64,000 nt of DNA, taken from positions 1,922,001-1,986,000 of the forward strand of contig NZ_CP085839.1 of assembly GCF_020715565.1 (NCBI RefSeq). Direction: 5' to 3'. Under the pieces are notes generated by a model. That model was not told where the DNA came from. It saw only the letters and a list, made by a program, of their open reading frames with translations, and did no database searches. The position numbers were made by a program, and so were the translations under genes. Of this stretch, positions 17,815 through 26,472 are shown piece after piece. Position 1 is the first letter of the stretch, and every line of letters begins with the position of its first letter. Source of the stretch: Nocardioides sp. Kera G14 (lineage in GTDB: Bacteria > Actinomycetota > Actinomycetes > Propionibacteriales > Nocardioidaceae).

Positions 17815-19152
17815 ATGAGCGACAAGTACCAGTCCTTCAGCCAGTCCACGATCGGCAAGATCCTGGTCAAGAACCTGGGTCTTCCCCAGCCCACCAAGCT
17901 CGAGCGGTACGTCGACGGCGACCCGCTCGTCAAGGGCACCGTCCTGGTCGGCGGTCACGGCCGCCTCGTCGAGTCGCTGCCCGGCCTCCTGGGCGTCTTC
18001 GGCGCCGAGGACGTGACGGACACCGTGACCGAGGGCAGCCGCTACAAGGCGCTGGTCTTCGACGCGACCGGCTACACCTCGCCCGACCAGCTCATGGCGC
18101 TGCGTGACTTCTTCACGCCGGTGCTCCGCTCGCTCGAGAGCTGCCCCCGCGTCGTCGTGATCGGCACCCCTCCCGAGACGGTGTCGGGCCAGGAGCGCGT
18201 CGCCCAGCGCGCGCTCGAGGGCTTCACCCGCAGCCTCGGCAAGGAGATCGGCAAGGGCGGCACCGTCCAGCTCGTCTATGTCGCCGACGGCTTCGAGGGC
18301 TCCGCCACCTCCACGCTCGCCTTCCTCCTCTCCCCCAAGTCGGCCTACGTCAGCGGCCAGGTCATCCGGATCGGTCTGCACGAGGCCGAGGCGTCCCACG
18401 CCGTGCCCGACTGGTTCCGCCCGCTCGAGGGCAAGATCGCCCTCGTCACCGGCGCCAGCCGCGGAATCGGTGAGCAGATCGCCCGGGTCCTGCACCGCGA
18501 CGGCGCGACCGTCGTCGGCGTCGACGTACCCCAGGCCGCCTCCGACCTGCAGAAGGTCACCGGCGAGATCGACGGTGACTGGCTCACGCTCGACATCACC
18601 GCGCCCGACGCTCCGCAGCGGATCGCCAAGCACCTCAAGGACAACCACGGCGGCGTCGACATCGTCGTGCATAACGCCGGCATCACGCGGGACAAGAAGC
18701 TCGCCAACATGGCCGAGGACCGCTGGTCCTCCGTCGTCTCGGTGAACCTCGTCGCTCCCGAGAAGATCACCGCCGAGCTCCTGGCCCAGAAGGTGATCCG
18801 CCCCAACGGCCGGATCATCGCCGTCAGCTCGATCGCCGGCATCGCCGGCAACGTAGGCCAGACCAACTACGCCGTCTCCAAGGCCGGCGTGATCGGCTTC
18901 GTGGACTCGCTGGCCGACCTGCTCACCGACGGCATCACCGTCAACGCCGTCGCGCCCGGCTTCATCATCACGCAGATGACGGCGGCCGTCCCGTTCGCGA
19001 CCCGCGAGGTCGGTCAGCGGATGAATGCCATGGCCCAGGGCGGCCTACCCGTCGACGTCGCCGAGACCATCGCCTGGTACGCCAGCCCCGGCTCGACGGC
19101 CGTCAACGGCAACGTCGTCCGGGTCTGCGGCCAGATGATGCTGGGCGCCTGA
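17815..19152 (+). CDS. fabG4: 3-oxoacyl-ACP/CoA reductase, high-molecular-weight FabG4 type
   Basis: 445 residues from ATG 17815, almost double a standard FabG. Residues 1-200 are a degenerate flavodoxin/Rossmann-like domain. Residues 206-445 are a full short-chain dehydrogenase with TGASRGIG (212-219), NAG (287-289), the catalytic Ser338/339 region and YxxxK at Tyr352/Lys356. This two-domain form is the FabG4 family of actinobacteria, which reduces 3-oxoacyl thioesters with NADH. The gene is followed after one base by htdX, so reductase and dehydratase are probably co-expressed, as in the mycobacterial locus. Confidence 0.92.
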   Translation: MSDKYQSFSQSTIGKILVKNLGLPQPTKLERYVDGDPLVKGTVLVGGHGRLVESLPGLLGVFGAEDVTDTVTEGSRYKALVFDATGYTSPDQLMALRDFFTPVLRSLESCPRVVVIGTPPETVSGQERVAQRALEGFTRSLGKEIGKGGTVQLVYVADGFEGSATSTLAFLLSPKSAYVSGQVIRIGLHEAEASHAVPDWFRPLEGKIALVTGASRGIGEQIARVLHRDGATVVGVDVPQAASDLQKVTGEIDGDWLTLDITAPDAPQRIAKHLKDNHGGVDIVVHNAGITRDKKLANMAEDRWSSVVSVNLVAPEKITAELLAQKVIRPNGRIIAVSSIAGIAGNVGQTNYAVSKAGVIGFVDSLADLLTDGITVNAVAPGFIITQMTAAVPFATREVGQRMNAMAQGGLPVDVAETIAWYASPGSTAVNGNVVRVCGQMMLGA

Positions 19153-19153
19153 G

Positions 19154-20023
19154 GTGCCCACCACCCGCACCTACTCCGGGAAGGCGGGAGTCGGCGACCT
19201 GCTCAAGGCCGCACTCCCCGCCCTTCCGGTCGTGGGCTCGCTCCCCGGCATCAGCAAGACCAAGGGGTACGACGGCTTCGTCTTCGACCGGCCCCCGGTG
19301 ACCGTCACGCACGAGATGGTGCAGCCCTTCGCCGAGGTCTGCGGCTTCCTCCCCAAGGACCAGGTGCCGCCGCCCTACCCGCATCTGCTGGTCTTCCCGC
19401 TGCAGCTCAAGGCGCTCGGCGACCGGGCCTTCCCGGCGCCCGCGATGGGCATGGTCCACCTGGACAACTCGATCTCGCATCACCGGCCGATCCGCTTCGG
19501 TGAGACCCTCGAGGCGCAGATGACCGTCGGCGAGGGCATCCCGCATCCGGCCGGCACCGCGTACCGGTTCGAGGCGAGTGTGCACTCGGAGGGCGAGCTG
19601 GTGTGGGAGGAGACGTCGACGTACCTCAGCCGCGGGAAGCGCAACCCCGACGTCGAATGGCCCGACACCTACGAGCGGGTCCCGGCCGCCCTTCCCGTGT
19701 GGTCACTGCCGGCCAATCTGGGCCGCCGGTACGGCGCCGTCTCCGGTGACATCAACCCGATCCACCTGAGCGCACTGAGCGCCAGGGCCTTGGGCTTCAA
19801 GCGCCAGATCGCCCACGGTTACTGGACGATGGCCCGCAGCGTCGCCGCCCTCGACGGCCGTCTCCCCGACGCCGTCAAGGTCGAGGCGTCCTTCCGCAAG
19901 CCGCTGTTCCTGCCGTCGAAGGTCGCCTTCGGCGCCCAGCCGACCGGCGAGGGCTACGCCTTCTCGCTCACCAAGGCCGGCTCGGACACGATCCACCTGC
20001 TGGGGCGGACCACAGCGCTCTAG
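19154..20023 (+). CDS. htdX: MaoC-like (3R)-hydroxyacyl dehydratase, HtdX type
   Basis: 289 residues with a GTG start one base after the fabG4 stop. Two hot-dog folds: the N-terminal half is degenerate, and the C-terminal half carries the hydratase-2 motif GDINPIHLS with Asp199 and His204, followed by the GFKRQIAHG loop. Family reaction: reversible dehydration of (3R)-hydroxyacyl-CoA/ACP to the trans-2-enoyl form. With FabG4 it would supply two successive steps of chain elongation or breakdown. Its TAG stop overlaps the TAG of the convergent tesB in the shared sequence CTAG. Confidence 0.9.
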   Translation: MPTTRTYSGKAGVGDLLKAALPALPVVGSLPGISKTKGYDGFVFDRPPVTVTHEMVQPFAEVCGFLPKDQVPPPYPHLLVFPLQLKALGDRAFPAPAMGMVHLDNSISHHRPIRFGETLEAQMTVGEGIPHPAGTAYRFEASVHSEGELVWEETSTYLSRGKRNPDVEWPDTYERVPAALPVWSLPANLGRRYGAVSGDINPIHLSALSARALGFKRQIAHGYWTMARSVAALDGRLPDAVKVEASFRKPLFLPSKVAFGAQPTGEGYAFSLTKAGSDTIHLLGRTTAL

Positions 20024-20874
20024 CCGCGAGGCGGGCGGATGATGCCCTCCTGCGCGACGGTGGCACCGAGCACACCGTCCGCGGTGAAGACCCGACCGAT
20101 GCCGAGCCCCCGTCCGCCCTGCGCGGACGGGGAGTTCTGGTCGTAGAGCCACCACTCGTCGGCCCGGAACGGCCGGTGGAACCAGATCGAGTGGTCGAGG
20201 GAGGCCATCTGGATGCCGGAGTGGTCGAGCGTGTGTGCCGCCAGCGTGGAGCCGAGCAGCGAGATGTCGCTCATCCATGTGAACGCGCCGACCTGGATCT
20301 TCGGGTCGTCGGGGAGCTCGCCGTTGATCTTCAGCCAGACCCGCTGACGCGCGGGATAGCGCTCGTCCGGCTTCAGGCCGCGCAGGGAGTTGCCGATCGC
20401 GCTGGCCGAGACGACGGCCCATTCCTCGGCGAGCGCCTGGCCCTCGTGGTCCGTACGGGCGCGGAGCAGCTCGATCAGGTCGAGGCCCTTCTCCGGCGGG
20501 ATGACCTCGGGCATCCGGTCCTGGTGCTCGTAGCCCTCTTCGTGCCGGTGGAAGTTCACCGTCTGGTAGTAGATGTCGCGCCCGTGCTGGCGCGCCGCGA
20601 CCCGCCGCGTCTCGAAGGAGCGGCCGTCCCGGATCCGGTCGACGTCGTAGATGATCGGGTGCGTCGGGTCACCCGGCAGCAGGAAGTAGGAGTGCATCGA
20701 GTGGACGAAGAACTCCTCGCCCACTGTCGACTGCGCGGCCATGATCGACTGCGCGGCGACGTGCCCGCCGAAGGAGCGGCCACGGCCGTTGTCGGTGCCG
20801 CCGCCCCGGAAGAGGTTGTCGTCGAGCCGCTCGAGGGTGAGTACGTCGACGAGCGCCTGGACCGGGTCAGTCAT
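20020..20874 (-). CDS. tesB: acyl-CoA thioesterase II
   Basis: 284 residues from ATG 20874, the usual length of TesB. Double hot-dog sequence with FRGGGTDNGRGRSFGGHVAAQSI at the N-terminus (FGGxxxAQ motif), VHSMHSYFLLPGD, and the C-terminal LDHSIWFHRPFRADEW with WLLYD-like WWLYDQNSPSAQGGRGL. The Asp, Thr and Gln catalytic positions fall in these blocks. Hydrolyses acyl-CoA to free fatty acid and CoA. Two further ATGs at 20883 and 20892 are in frame; 20874 is chosen because MTDPVQALVDVL aligns with family starts. It overlaps the end of the PAC2 gene by 8 bases, so the two are translationally coupled. Confidence 0.92.
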   Translation of the reverse strand: MTDPVQALVDVLTLERLDDNLFRGGGTDNGRGRSFGGHVAAQSIMAAQSTVGEEFFVHSMHSYFLLPGDPTHPIIYDVDRIRDGRSFETRRVAARQHGRDIYYQTVNFHRHEEGYEHQDRMPEVIPPEKGLDLIELLRARTDHEGQALAEEWAVVSASAIGNSLRGLKPDERYPARQRVWLKINGELPDDPKIQVGAFTWMSDISLLGSTLAAHTLDHSGIQMASLDHSIWFHRPFRADEWWLYDQNSPSAQGGRGLGIGRVFTADGVLGATVAQEGIIRPPRG

Positions 20875-21817
20875 CTCCGTCATGGCCGTCATCTTCGAGC
20901 CCGGCGAGGAATCGCTCAAATTCACGCCCGAGCTCCTCGCCCGTCGGGAGAGGCTGGTTGGGCGCGAGCAGGTTCGCACCCGACTCCTCCGCCCGGGTGA
21001 ACGAGTCGTACTGCCGCTCGAGGGCCTTGACGACCTCGCCGACCTCCTCGTTCTGCTCCAGGTAGGAGGCGATCTCCTCGTCACGCCGCTGGGCCTCGGC
21101 GTGCAGGTCGGCCATGTCGATCGTCAGCCGGCCGGCGTACTCCACCTGCTCGAGCAGGGTGATCGCGGCCGCCGGGTAGTCGAGCTGGGCGAGGTAGTGC
21201 GGGATGTGGGCGACGAAGCCGAGCGCGTCGTGGCCCCACTCCCCGAGCCGGATCTCGACCAGCACCTGGGCGCTCGACGGCACCCGGAGCTCGCCCTGCC
21301 ACGGGCTCTCGACGGTGACGAGGTGCGGGTCGTTGGCGTGGTGGGTGATCGTCAGCGGACGCGTGTGTGGGACCGCCATCGGCACCGAGCCGAGGCTGAT
21401 GACCGTGTCGACCTGGAAACGCTCGACGACCTCACGCACGGCACGGGCGAAGGCCTCCCAGCGGTTGTCGGGCTCGGGCCCGCTCAGCAGGAGGTACGGC
21501 GTCCCGCCGGCGTCCTTGAGCAGCCGGACGACCAGCCGCGGGGTCTCGTAGTCCTCGTAGTGGTCCCGCGCGAACGTCACCGGAGGCCGGCGGGCGCGGT
21601 AGTCGTGGAATGCGTCGACATCGAAGGTCGCGACCACCGGCGCGGACACCGCCGAGTCGACCAGGTGGCGCGCGGCGCGCACCGAGGCGTTGCCGGCGTC
21701 GAGGAAACCGTCGAGTACCTGCACCATCACCAGCGGGCCCTCGAAGTCATCCAGAGCCGGAACCTCGTCGACGATGTGGACGAGCCGGCTTCGGGAACTC
21801 TTCGGCTCCTTGGCCAT
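20867..21817 (-). CDS. PAC2 family (proteasome assembly chaperone-like) protein
   Basis: 316 residues from ATG 21817 (MAKEPKSSRSR). The PAC2 fold is recognisable from VQVLDGFLDAGNASVRAARHL, the FDVDAFHDYRARRP block, LLLSGPEPDNRWEAF and the VAHIPHYLA segment. Actinobacteria encoding a Pup-proteasome often carry such proteins, but a direct function has not been shown for most. The C-terminal 50 residues are a charged, probably helical extension ending in acidic DDGHDGDD, which overlaps the start of tesB. It is divergent from fadA. Confidence 0.88.
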   Translation of the reverse strand: MAKEPKSSRSRLVHIVDEVPALDDFEGPLVMVQVLDGFLDAGNASVRAARHLVDSAVSAPVVATFDVDAFHDYRARRPPVTFARDHYEDYETPRLVVRLLKDAGGTPYLLLSGPEPDNRWEAFARAVREVVERFQVDTVISLGSVPMAVPHTRPLTITHHANDPHLVTVESPWQGELRVPSSAQVLVEIRLGEWGHDALGFVAHIPHYLAQLDYPAAAITLLEQVEYAGRLTIDMADLHAEAQRRDEEIASYLEQNEEVGEVVKALERQYDSFTRAEESGANLLAPNQPLPTGEELGREFERFLAGLEDDGHDGDD

Positions 21818-21892
21818 GTCGTCCCCCCTTCCCCATCTGCGCAGCACGCAAGGCCCAACGAGCCTCACCGGCAACCCTATTCCCCGGCCAAG

Positions 21893-21906
21893 TTACCGAC
21901 CAGTAA
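21893..21906. promoter_or_regulatory. inverted repeat in the fadA promoter
   Basis: TTACCGACCAGTAA has TTAC/GTAA arms around six bases and ends 11 bases before the fadA ATG, at a position where a bound repressor would block transcription or leader translation. The repeat is short, so this is tentative. Confidence 0.35.
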
Positions 21907-21916
21907 TGTAGGGGGC

Positions 21917-23128
21917 ATGACACGAGAACTTCGCGCGGTCGTCTTCGTCGACGGCGTACGCACCCCGTTCGGCAAGGCCAAGGGCCAGTACGCCGAGACC
22001 CGCGCCGACGACCTGGTCGTCAAGCTCATCCGTGAGCTCGTCCGCCGCAACCCGAGCCTTCCGCCGGAGCGGATCGATGACGTCGCCATCGCCGCGACCA
22101 CGCAGATCGGCGACCAGGGCCTCACGATCGGCCGCACGGCCGGCCTGCTCGCGGGCCTGCCGAACACGGTCCCCGGCTTCTCGATCGACCGGATGTGCGC
22201 CGGTGCGATGACCGCGGTGACCAGCGTGTCGGGCGGTATCGCCTTCGGCGCCTACGACATCGCCATCGCCGGCGGTGTCGAGCACATGGGCCGCCACCCG
22301 ATGGGTGAGGGCGTCGACCCGAACCCCCGCATCGTGTCGGAGAAGCTCGTCGACCCCTCCGCGCTCGTGATGGGCAACACGGCCGAGAACGTCCACGACC
22401 GCTACCCGGCGATCACCAAGGAGCGCGCCGACCGTTTCGCCGTGCGCAGCCAGGAGAACGCCGCCAAGGCGTACGCCGACGGCAAGATCCAGCCCGACCT
22501 CGTGCCTGTCGCGACCCGCTCGGTCGAGAAGGGCTGGGGCCTGGCCACCAGCGACGAGCCGATGCGGCCGGGCACCACGATGGAGTCCCTTGCCGGCCTG
22601 AAGACGCCGTTCCGCCCGCACGGTCGGGTGACCGCCGGCAACGCGGCAGGCATCAACGACGGCGCGACCGCCTCCCTGCTCGCCTCCGAGGAGACCGCTC
22701 GCGAGCTCGGGCTTCCCATCAAGATGCGTCTCGTCACCTACGCCTTCGCCGGTGTGGCCCCAGAGGTCATGGCCGTCGGCCCGATCCCCTCGACCGAGAA
22801 GGCGCTGGCCAAGGCCGGGCTGACGATCGACGACATCGACGCCTACGAGCTCAACGAGGCCTTCGCCATCCAGGTGCTCGCCTTCCTCGACCACTTCGGC
22901 ATCGACCAGGACGACCCGCGGGTCAACCCGTACGGCGGCGCGATCGCCTTCGGCCACCCGCTGGCCTCCTCGGGCGTGCGCCTGATGATCCAGCTGGCCC
23001 GCCAGTTCGAGGAGGACCCGTCGATCCGCTACGGCCTCACGAGCATGTGCATCGGGCTCGGCATGGGCGGCACGGTGATCTGGGAGAACCCGCACTGGAA
23101 CGGCGAGAAGAAGAAGGTTGGTGCCTGA
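21917..23128 (+). CDS. fadA: acetyl-CoA C-acyltransferase (3-ketoacyl-CoA thiolase)
   Basis: 403 residues, ATG at 21917 after a GGGGG-containing leader. Cys94 in RMCAGAM is the acyl-accepting nucleophile. NEAFAIQVLAF, the FGHPLASSGVR His motif and TSMCIGLGMGGTV complete the thiolase active site. It cleaves 3-ketoacyl-CoA with CoA in the last step of beta-oxidation. The gene is followed after 3 bases by fadB, so this is the fadAB pair encoding the trifunctional oxidation complex. It is distinct in sequence from the FadA2-like thiolase at 16435, which suggests different chain-length preferences. Confidence 0.94.
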   Translation: MTRELRAVVFVDGVRTPFGKAKGQYAETRADDLVVKLIRELVRRNPSLPPERIDDVAIAATTQIGDQGLTIGRTAGLLAGLPNTVPGFSIDRMCAGAMTAVTSVSGGIAFGAYDIAIAGGVEHMGRHPMGEGVDPNPRIVSEKLVDPSALVMGNTAENVHDRYPAITKERADRFAVRSQENAAKAYADGKIQPDLVPVATRSVEKGWGLATSDEPMRPGTTMESLAGLKTPFRPHGRVTAGNAAGINDGATASLLASEETARELGLPIKMRLVTYAFAGVAPEVMAVGPIPSTEKALAKAGLTIDDIDAYELNEAFAIQVLAFLDHFGIDQDDPRVNPYGGAIAFGHPLASSGVRLMIQLARQFEEDPSIRYGLTSMCIGLGMGGTVIWENPHWNGEKKKVGA

Positions 23129-23131
23129 CCG

Positions 23132-25222
23132 ATGAGCACGACTGAGATCACGAAACTTCTCGTGGATATCGAGAAGGTCTTCACCGACGACGAGGTCGTC
23201 ACCAACGCGCGCCTCTCGAAGGTCACCCTGCCCTCGGGCAAGGTGCTCGGCCTCGTCACGCTGGACAATGGCCTCGACCACACCCGCCCGAACACCTTCG
23301 GCCCGAAGGGCCTGGTCGAGCTCAACACGGCGTACGACGCCGCGCTGGCCGACGACACGATCGACGCCATCGCGGTGACGGGCAAGCCGTTCATCCTCGC
23401 GGCCGGCGCTGACCTCAACACGTTCAAGCAGGCGCCGACCGAGGGTGTGCGCACGATCGCCGAGCTCGGCCACGCGGTGTTCCGCAAGCTCGCAGACGGC
23501 GGTAAGCCGAGCTTCGGCTTCATCAACGGGCTCGCGCTGGGCGGTGGCCTCGAGGTTGCGCTCCACGCCGACTACCGCACCGTCATCGACTCCGTGCCGG
23601 CCGTCGGCCTGCCCGAGGTCATGCTCGGCCTGGTCCCCGGCTGGGGCGGCGCGTGGCTGCTGCCCAACCTGATCGGTCCCGAGAAGGCCGCCAAGGTCTT
23701 CATCCAGAACCCGCTCAACAATGGCACCGTGCTTCGCAGCGGTGCCGAGGTCGTGGAGCTCGGCATCGCCGACGTGTCGTTCAACGGCGCGGACTACCTC
23801 GAGCAGTCGCTGCTCTGGGCGGACAAGGTGCTGACCGGCGAGGTCACGGTGGAGCGCCCGTCGATCGACCGTGGTGCGGGCTGGGACGAGGCGGTCAAGA
23901 ACGCCGGCTTCTTCGCCTGGGCCAAGACCGGTGACAAGTCGCCGGCCGCCAAGAAGGCCGTCGAGCTGCTCGCCCTGGCCAAGACCGCGTCGAAGGACGA
24001 GGGCTTCGCGGCCGAGGACGAGGCGCTCACGACCGCGGTCTCGCAGCCGGAGACGCTCGCGTCGCTCTACTCCTTCGACCTGGTGCAGAAGCGGGCCAAG
24101 CGCCCGGCCGGCGCTCCGGACAAGTCACTCGCGCAGCCGATCACCAAGGTCGGCATCATCGGCGCCGGCCTGATGGCTTCGCAGTTCGCGCTGCTCTTCG
24201 TCCAGCGCCTCAAGGTGCCGGTCGTGCTGGTCGACCTCGACCAGGAGCGCGCCGACAAGGGCGTGGCCTACGTCCACGCCGAGCTGGACAAGCGCCTCGC
24301 CAAGGGCAAGTCCGACCAGGACAGGACGAACCGGCTCAAGGCGCTCGTCTCCGCGACGACGGACTACTCCGTCGCCTTCTCGGACGCGGACTTCATCATC
24401 GAGGCCGTCTTCGAGGAGATGTCGGTCAAGAAGACCGTCTTCGCCAACGCCGAGAAGGTCGCCCCGGCGACGGCGGTCTTCGCCACCAACACCTCGTCGC
24501 TCTCCATCACCGAGATGGCGGCCGACCTCGAGCACCCGGAGCGGGTCGTGGGCTTCCACTTCTTCAACCCGGTCGCGGTGATGCCGCTGCTCGAGATCAT
24601 CCGAGGCCAGAAGACCGGCGATGCCGCGCTGGCCACCGCGTTCGCGGCCGGCAAGGGGCTGGGCAAGACGACGATCCTCGTGAAGGACTCGCCGTCCTTC
24701 ATCGTCAACCGCCTGCTGGGTCGCTTCATGGGCGAGGTCGCGAAGATCGCCGACGAGGGCACCCCGATCCCGGTCGTGGACCAGGCCTTCGCGGGTGTGA
24801 CTCCGATGCCGCCGTACCAGCTGATCGCACTCGTCGGCCCGGCCATCGCCTATCACAACAACGAGACGCTGGCGCAGGCGTTCCCCGAGCGGTTCTACCT
24901 CTCGGAGAACCTGCACAAGGTCGTCGAGGCAAAGAAGGGCTCGTTCTACGGCCCCGACGGCAAGACCCTCGACCCCGAGGTCGAGGCTCTCCTCACTGTC
25001 GGCGACAAGCAGCTCACGGCCGAGCAGGTACGCCGCCAGACGCTCGAGGCCCTGGCCGACGAGACCCGGCGGATGCTCGACGAGGGCGTCGCTGCTGCTC
25101 CCGAGGACATCGACCTCGGCATGATCACCGGCGCCGGCTTCCAGTTCTGGAACGGAGGTCTGACGCAGCTCCTCGACCGTGAGGGCATCTCGGAGGCCGT
25201 CACGGGGAAGAAGTTCCACTGA
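23132..25222 (+). CDS. fadB: fatty-acid oxidation multifunctional enzyme (enoyl-CoA hydratase / 3-hydroxyacyl-CoA dehydrogenase)
   Basis: 696 residues. The N-terminal crotonase domain (about 30-240) has the oxyanion-hole block FILAAGADL and GLALGGGLEVALHADYR. The middle NAD-binding domain starts at about residue 336 (VGIIGAGLMASQFALLF), with the HAD signature FHFFNPVAVMPLLEII and VKDSPSFIVNRLLGRFMGE. The C-terminal domain binds the hydroxyacyl chain. It hydrates enoyl-CoA and oxidises the 3-hydroxy product, passing it to FadA encoded just upstream. An IS481-type element is inserted 3 bases after its stop, so the original downstream terminator may have been displaced. Confidence 0.96.
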   Translation: MSTTEITKLLVDIEKVFTDDEVVTNARLSKVTLPSGKVLGLVTLDNGLDHTRPNTFGPKGLVELNTAYDAALADDTIDAIAVTGKPFILAAGADLNTFKQAPTEGVRTIAELGHAVFRKLADGGKPSFGFINGLALGGGLEVALHADYRTVIDSVPAVGLPEVMLGLVPGWGGAWLLPNLIGPEKAAKVFIQNPLNNGTVLRSGAEVVELGIADVSFNGADYLEQSLLWADKVLTGEVTVERPSIDRGAGWDEAVKNAGFFAWAKTGDKSPAAKKAVELLALAKTASKDEGFAAEDEALTTAVSQPETLASLYSFDLVQKRAKRPAGAPDKSLAQPITKVGIIGAGLMASQFALLFVQRLKVPVVLVDLDQERADKGVAYVHAELDKRLAKGKSDQDRTNRLKALVSATTDYSVAFSDADFIIEAVFEEMSVKKTVFANAEKVAPATAVFATNTSSLSITEMAADLEHPERVVGFHFFNPVAVMPLLEIIRGQKTGDAALATAFAAGKGLGKTTILVKDSPSFIVNRLLGRFMGEVAKIADEGTPIPVVDQAFAGVTPMPPYQLIALVGPAIAYHNNETLAQAFPERFYLSENLHKVVEAKKGSFYGPDGKTLDPEVEALLTVGDKQLTAEQVRRQTLEALADETRRMLDEGVAAAPEDIDLGMITGAGFQFWNGGLTQLLDREGISEAVTGKKFH

Positions 25223-25231
25223 TCGCCTAGG

Positions 25232-25251
25232 TGTGATGTCCAGAGAGGTTG
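25232..25251 (+). repeat. left terminal inverted repeat of the IS481 element
   Basis: TGTGATGTCCAGAGAGGTTG; matches the inverted right end at 19 of 20 positions. It directly follows the CCTAGG target duplication. Confidence 0.92.
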
Positions 25252-25347
25252 TACCTCTCGGGATCGGTGAGCCTGCCTGACAGGTGAAGGCCTCCCGTTG
25301 TGAAGTGGAGCTGTCTAAGGAACCGCTTCACGCACCAGGAGGCCTTC

Positions 25348-26346
25348 GTGTCCCACGCTAACGCTGCTCTGACCCCACGCGCCCGTCTGCGGCTCGCCCA
25401 ACTCATCGTCGACCACGGCTGGACGTACGCCCCAGCGGCCAAGATGTTCATGGTCGCCCCGCGCACCGCGAAGAAGTGGGCCGACCGCTACCGCCATGAA
25501 GGCGTCGCCGGCATGGCCGACCGCAGCTCGCGACCCCACACCAGCCCGACCCGGACGAGCCCTGAGGTGGTCCGTCAGATCGTGCGGCTTCGCTGGCGTC
25601 AACGGCTCGGACCCGTGCAGATAGGCGGCCGACTCGGGATGCGGTCCTCGACCGTCCACGCCGTGCTCGTCAGGTGTCGGATCAACCGGCTCTCCCACAT
25701 CGACCGTGTCACCGGTGAGCCGTTGCGACGCTATGAGCACCCGCACCCCGGATCGCTCATCCACGTCGACGTCACCAAGTTCGGCAACATCCCCGACGGC
25801 GGCGGTCACCGCTACGTCGGCCGCCAGCAAGGCCTGAAGAACAAGGAAGCCACAGCCAAGCGCACCGGTCTACGAGGCGATGACTATCGACCCTTGGCCG
25901 GGACCGCGTTCGTGCACACCGTGATCGACGACCACTCCCGCATGGCCTACGCCGAGATCTGCACCGACGAAAAGGCCGACACGGCAATCGGAGTCCTGCA
26001 ACGAGCGGTCGCGTGGTTCGCAGACCACGGCGTCACCGTCGAACGCGTGCTGTCCGACAACGGCTCGGCGTACAAGTCGTTCGCGTGGCGCGACGCCTGC
26101 GCCGAGCTCGGCATCGTCCACAAGCGGACCCGGCCCTACCGACCGCAGACCAACGGAAAGATCGAACGCTTCCACCGCACCTTGGCCGACGGCTGGGCCT
26201 ACGCACGGCTCTACGAATCCACCCAGCAGCGCAACCAAGCCCTACCCGACTGGCTCCACTTCTACAATCACCACCGCGCCCACTCCGCCATCGGAGGCCA
26301 GCCACCGGTCACCCGACTGACCAACCTCCCTGGACATCACACCTAG
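25348..26346 (+). CDS. IS481 family transposase
   Basis: 332 residues from GTG 25348, which has an ideal AGGAGG at 25338-25343. An N-terminal helix-turn-helix (RLRLAQLIVDHGWTYAPAAKMFMV) and a second HTH precede the rve integrase core. The catalytic triad is D in LIHVDVTKF, D in LSDNGSAYKS, and E in TNGKIERFHRTL, 35 residues later. The stop codon TAG (26344-26346) lies in the CCTAGG target duplication, not in the element, so the frame is closed by the target site. All catalytic residues are present, so it is likely active. Confidence 0.95.
   Translation: MSHANAALTPRARLRLAQLIVDHGWTYAPAAKMFMVAPRTAKKWADRYRHEGVAGMADRSSRPHTSPTRTSPEVVRQIVRLRWRQRLGPVQIGGRLGMRSSTVHAVLVRCRINRLSHIDRVTGEPLRRYEHPHPGSLIHVDVTKFGNIPDGGGHRYVGRQQGLKNKEATAKRTGLRGDDYRPLAGTAFVHTVIDDHSRMAYAEICTDEKADTAIGVLQRAVAWFADHGVTVERVLSDNGSAYKSFAWRDACAELGIVHKRTRPYRPQTNGKIERFHRTLADGWAYARLYESTQQRNQALPDWLHFYNHHRAHSAIGGQPPVTRLTNLPGHHT
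26322..26341 (-). repeat. right terminal inverted repeat of the IS481 element
   Basis: CAACCTCCCTGGACATCACA, the inverted counterpart of the left end with one mismatch. It forms part of the transposase coding sequence. Confidence 0.92.
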
Positions 26347-26360
26347 GCGCCGGCACCGGC

Positions 26361-26441
26361 AAAGGGTCACCGTGACCTTTGGCGCTGTGGGTGACCGTTC
26401 TGAACGGTCACCCACACGCCAAACCGTCACGGTGACCCTTT
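26361..26441. repeat. 81-base near-perfect palindrome, copy 1
   Basis: Outer arms AAAGGGTCACCGTGAC (26361-26376) and its exact reverse complement (26426-26441). Inner arms GTGGGTGACCGTTC (26387-26400) and its exact reverse complement (26402-26415) around a single T, extended by TTTGGCG/CGCCAAA with one bulged base. The whole segment could fold into one long hairpin. A second copy lies at 27491. It is 20 bases from the IS end and beyond the 3' end of the nuclease-like gene, so it may also act as a terminator. Confidence 0.85.
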
Positions 26442-26472
26442 GCGTTCGGGCCGCACCCAACGGCAGGGTGGT

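Larger units (their letters stand above)
25226..26347. mobile_element. IS481-family insertion sequence with 6-bp target duplication
   Basis: The element runs from TGTGATG at 25232 to CATCACA at 26341 (1110 bases), flanked by the direct repeat CCTAGG at 25226-25231 and 26342-26347. The 20-base terminal inverted repeats differ at one position. TGT/ACA ends, a single DDE transposase and duplication of an NCTAGN target are hallmarks of IS481. The element looks intact and probably recent. It separates fadB from the accessory island that follows. Confidence 0.92.

Noticed and set aside
25224..25231. Taking the IS inverted repeat as 28 bases starting at CGCCTAGG
   Set aside because: The outer palindromic CCTAGG is better explained as the IS481-type target duplication, leaving TGT...ACA ends; the extra flanking match is chance symmetry of CCTAGG plus CG.
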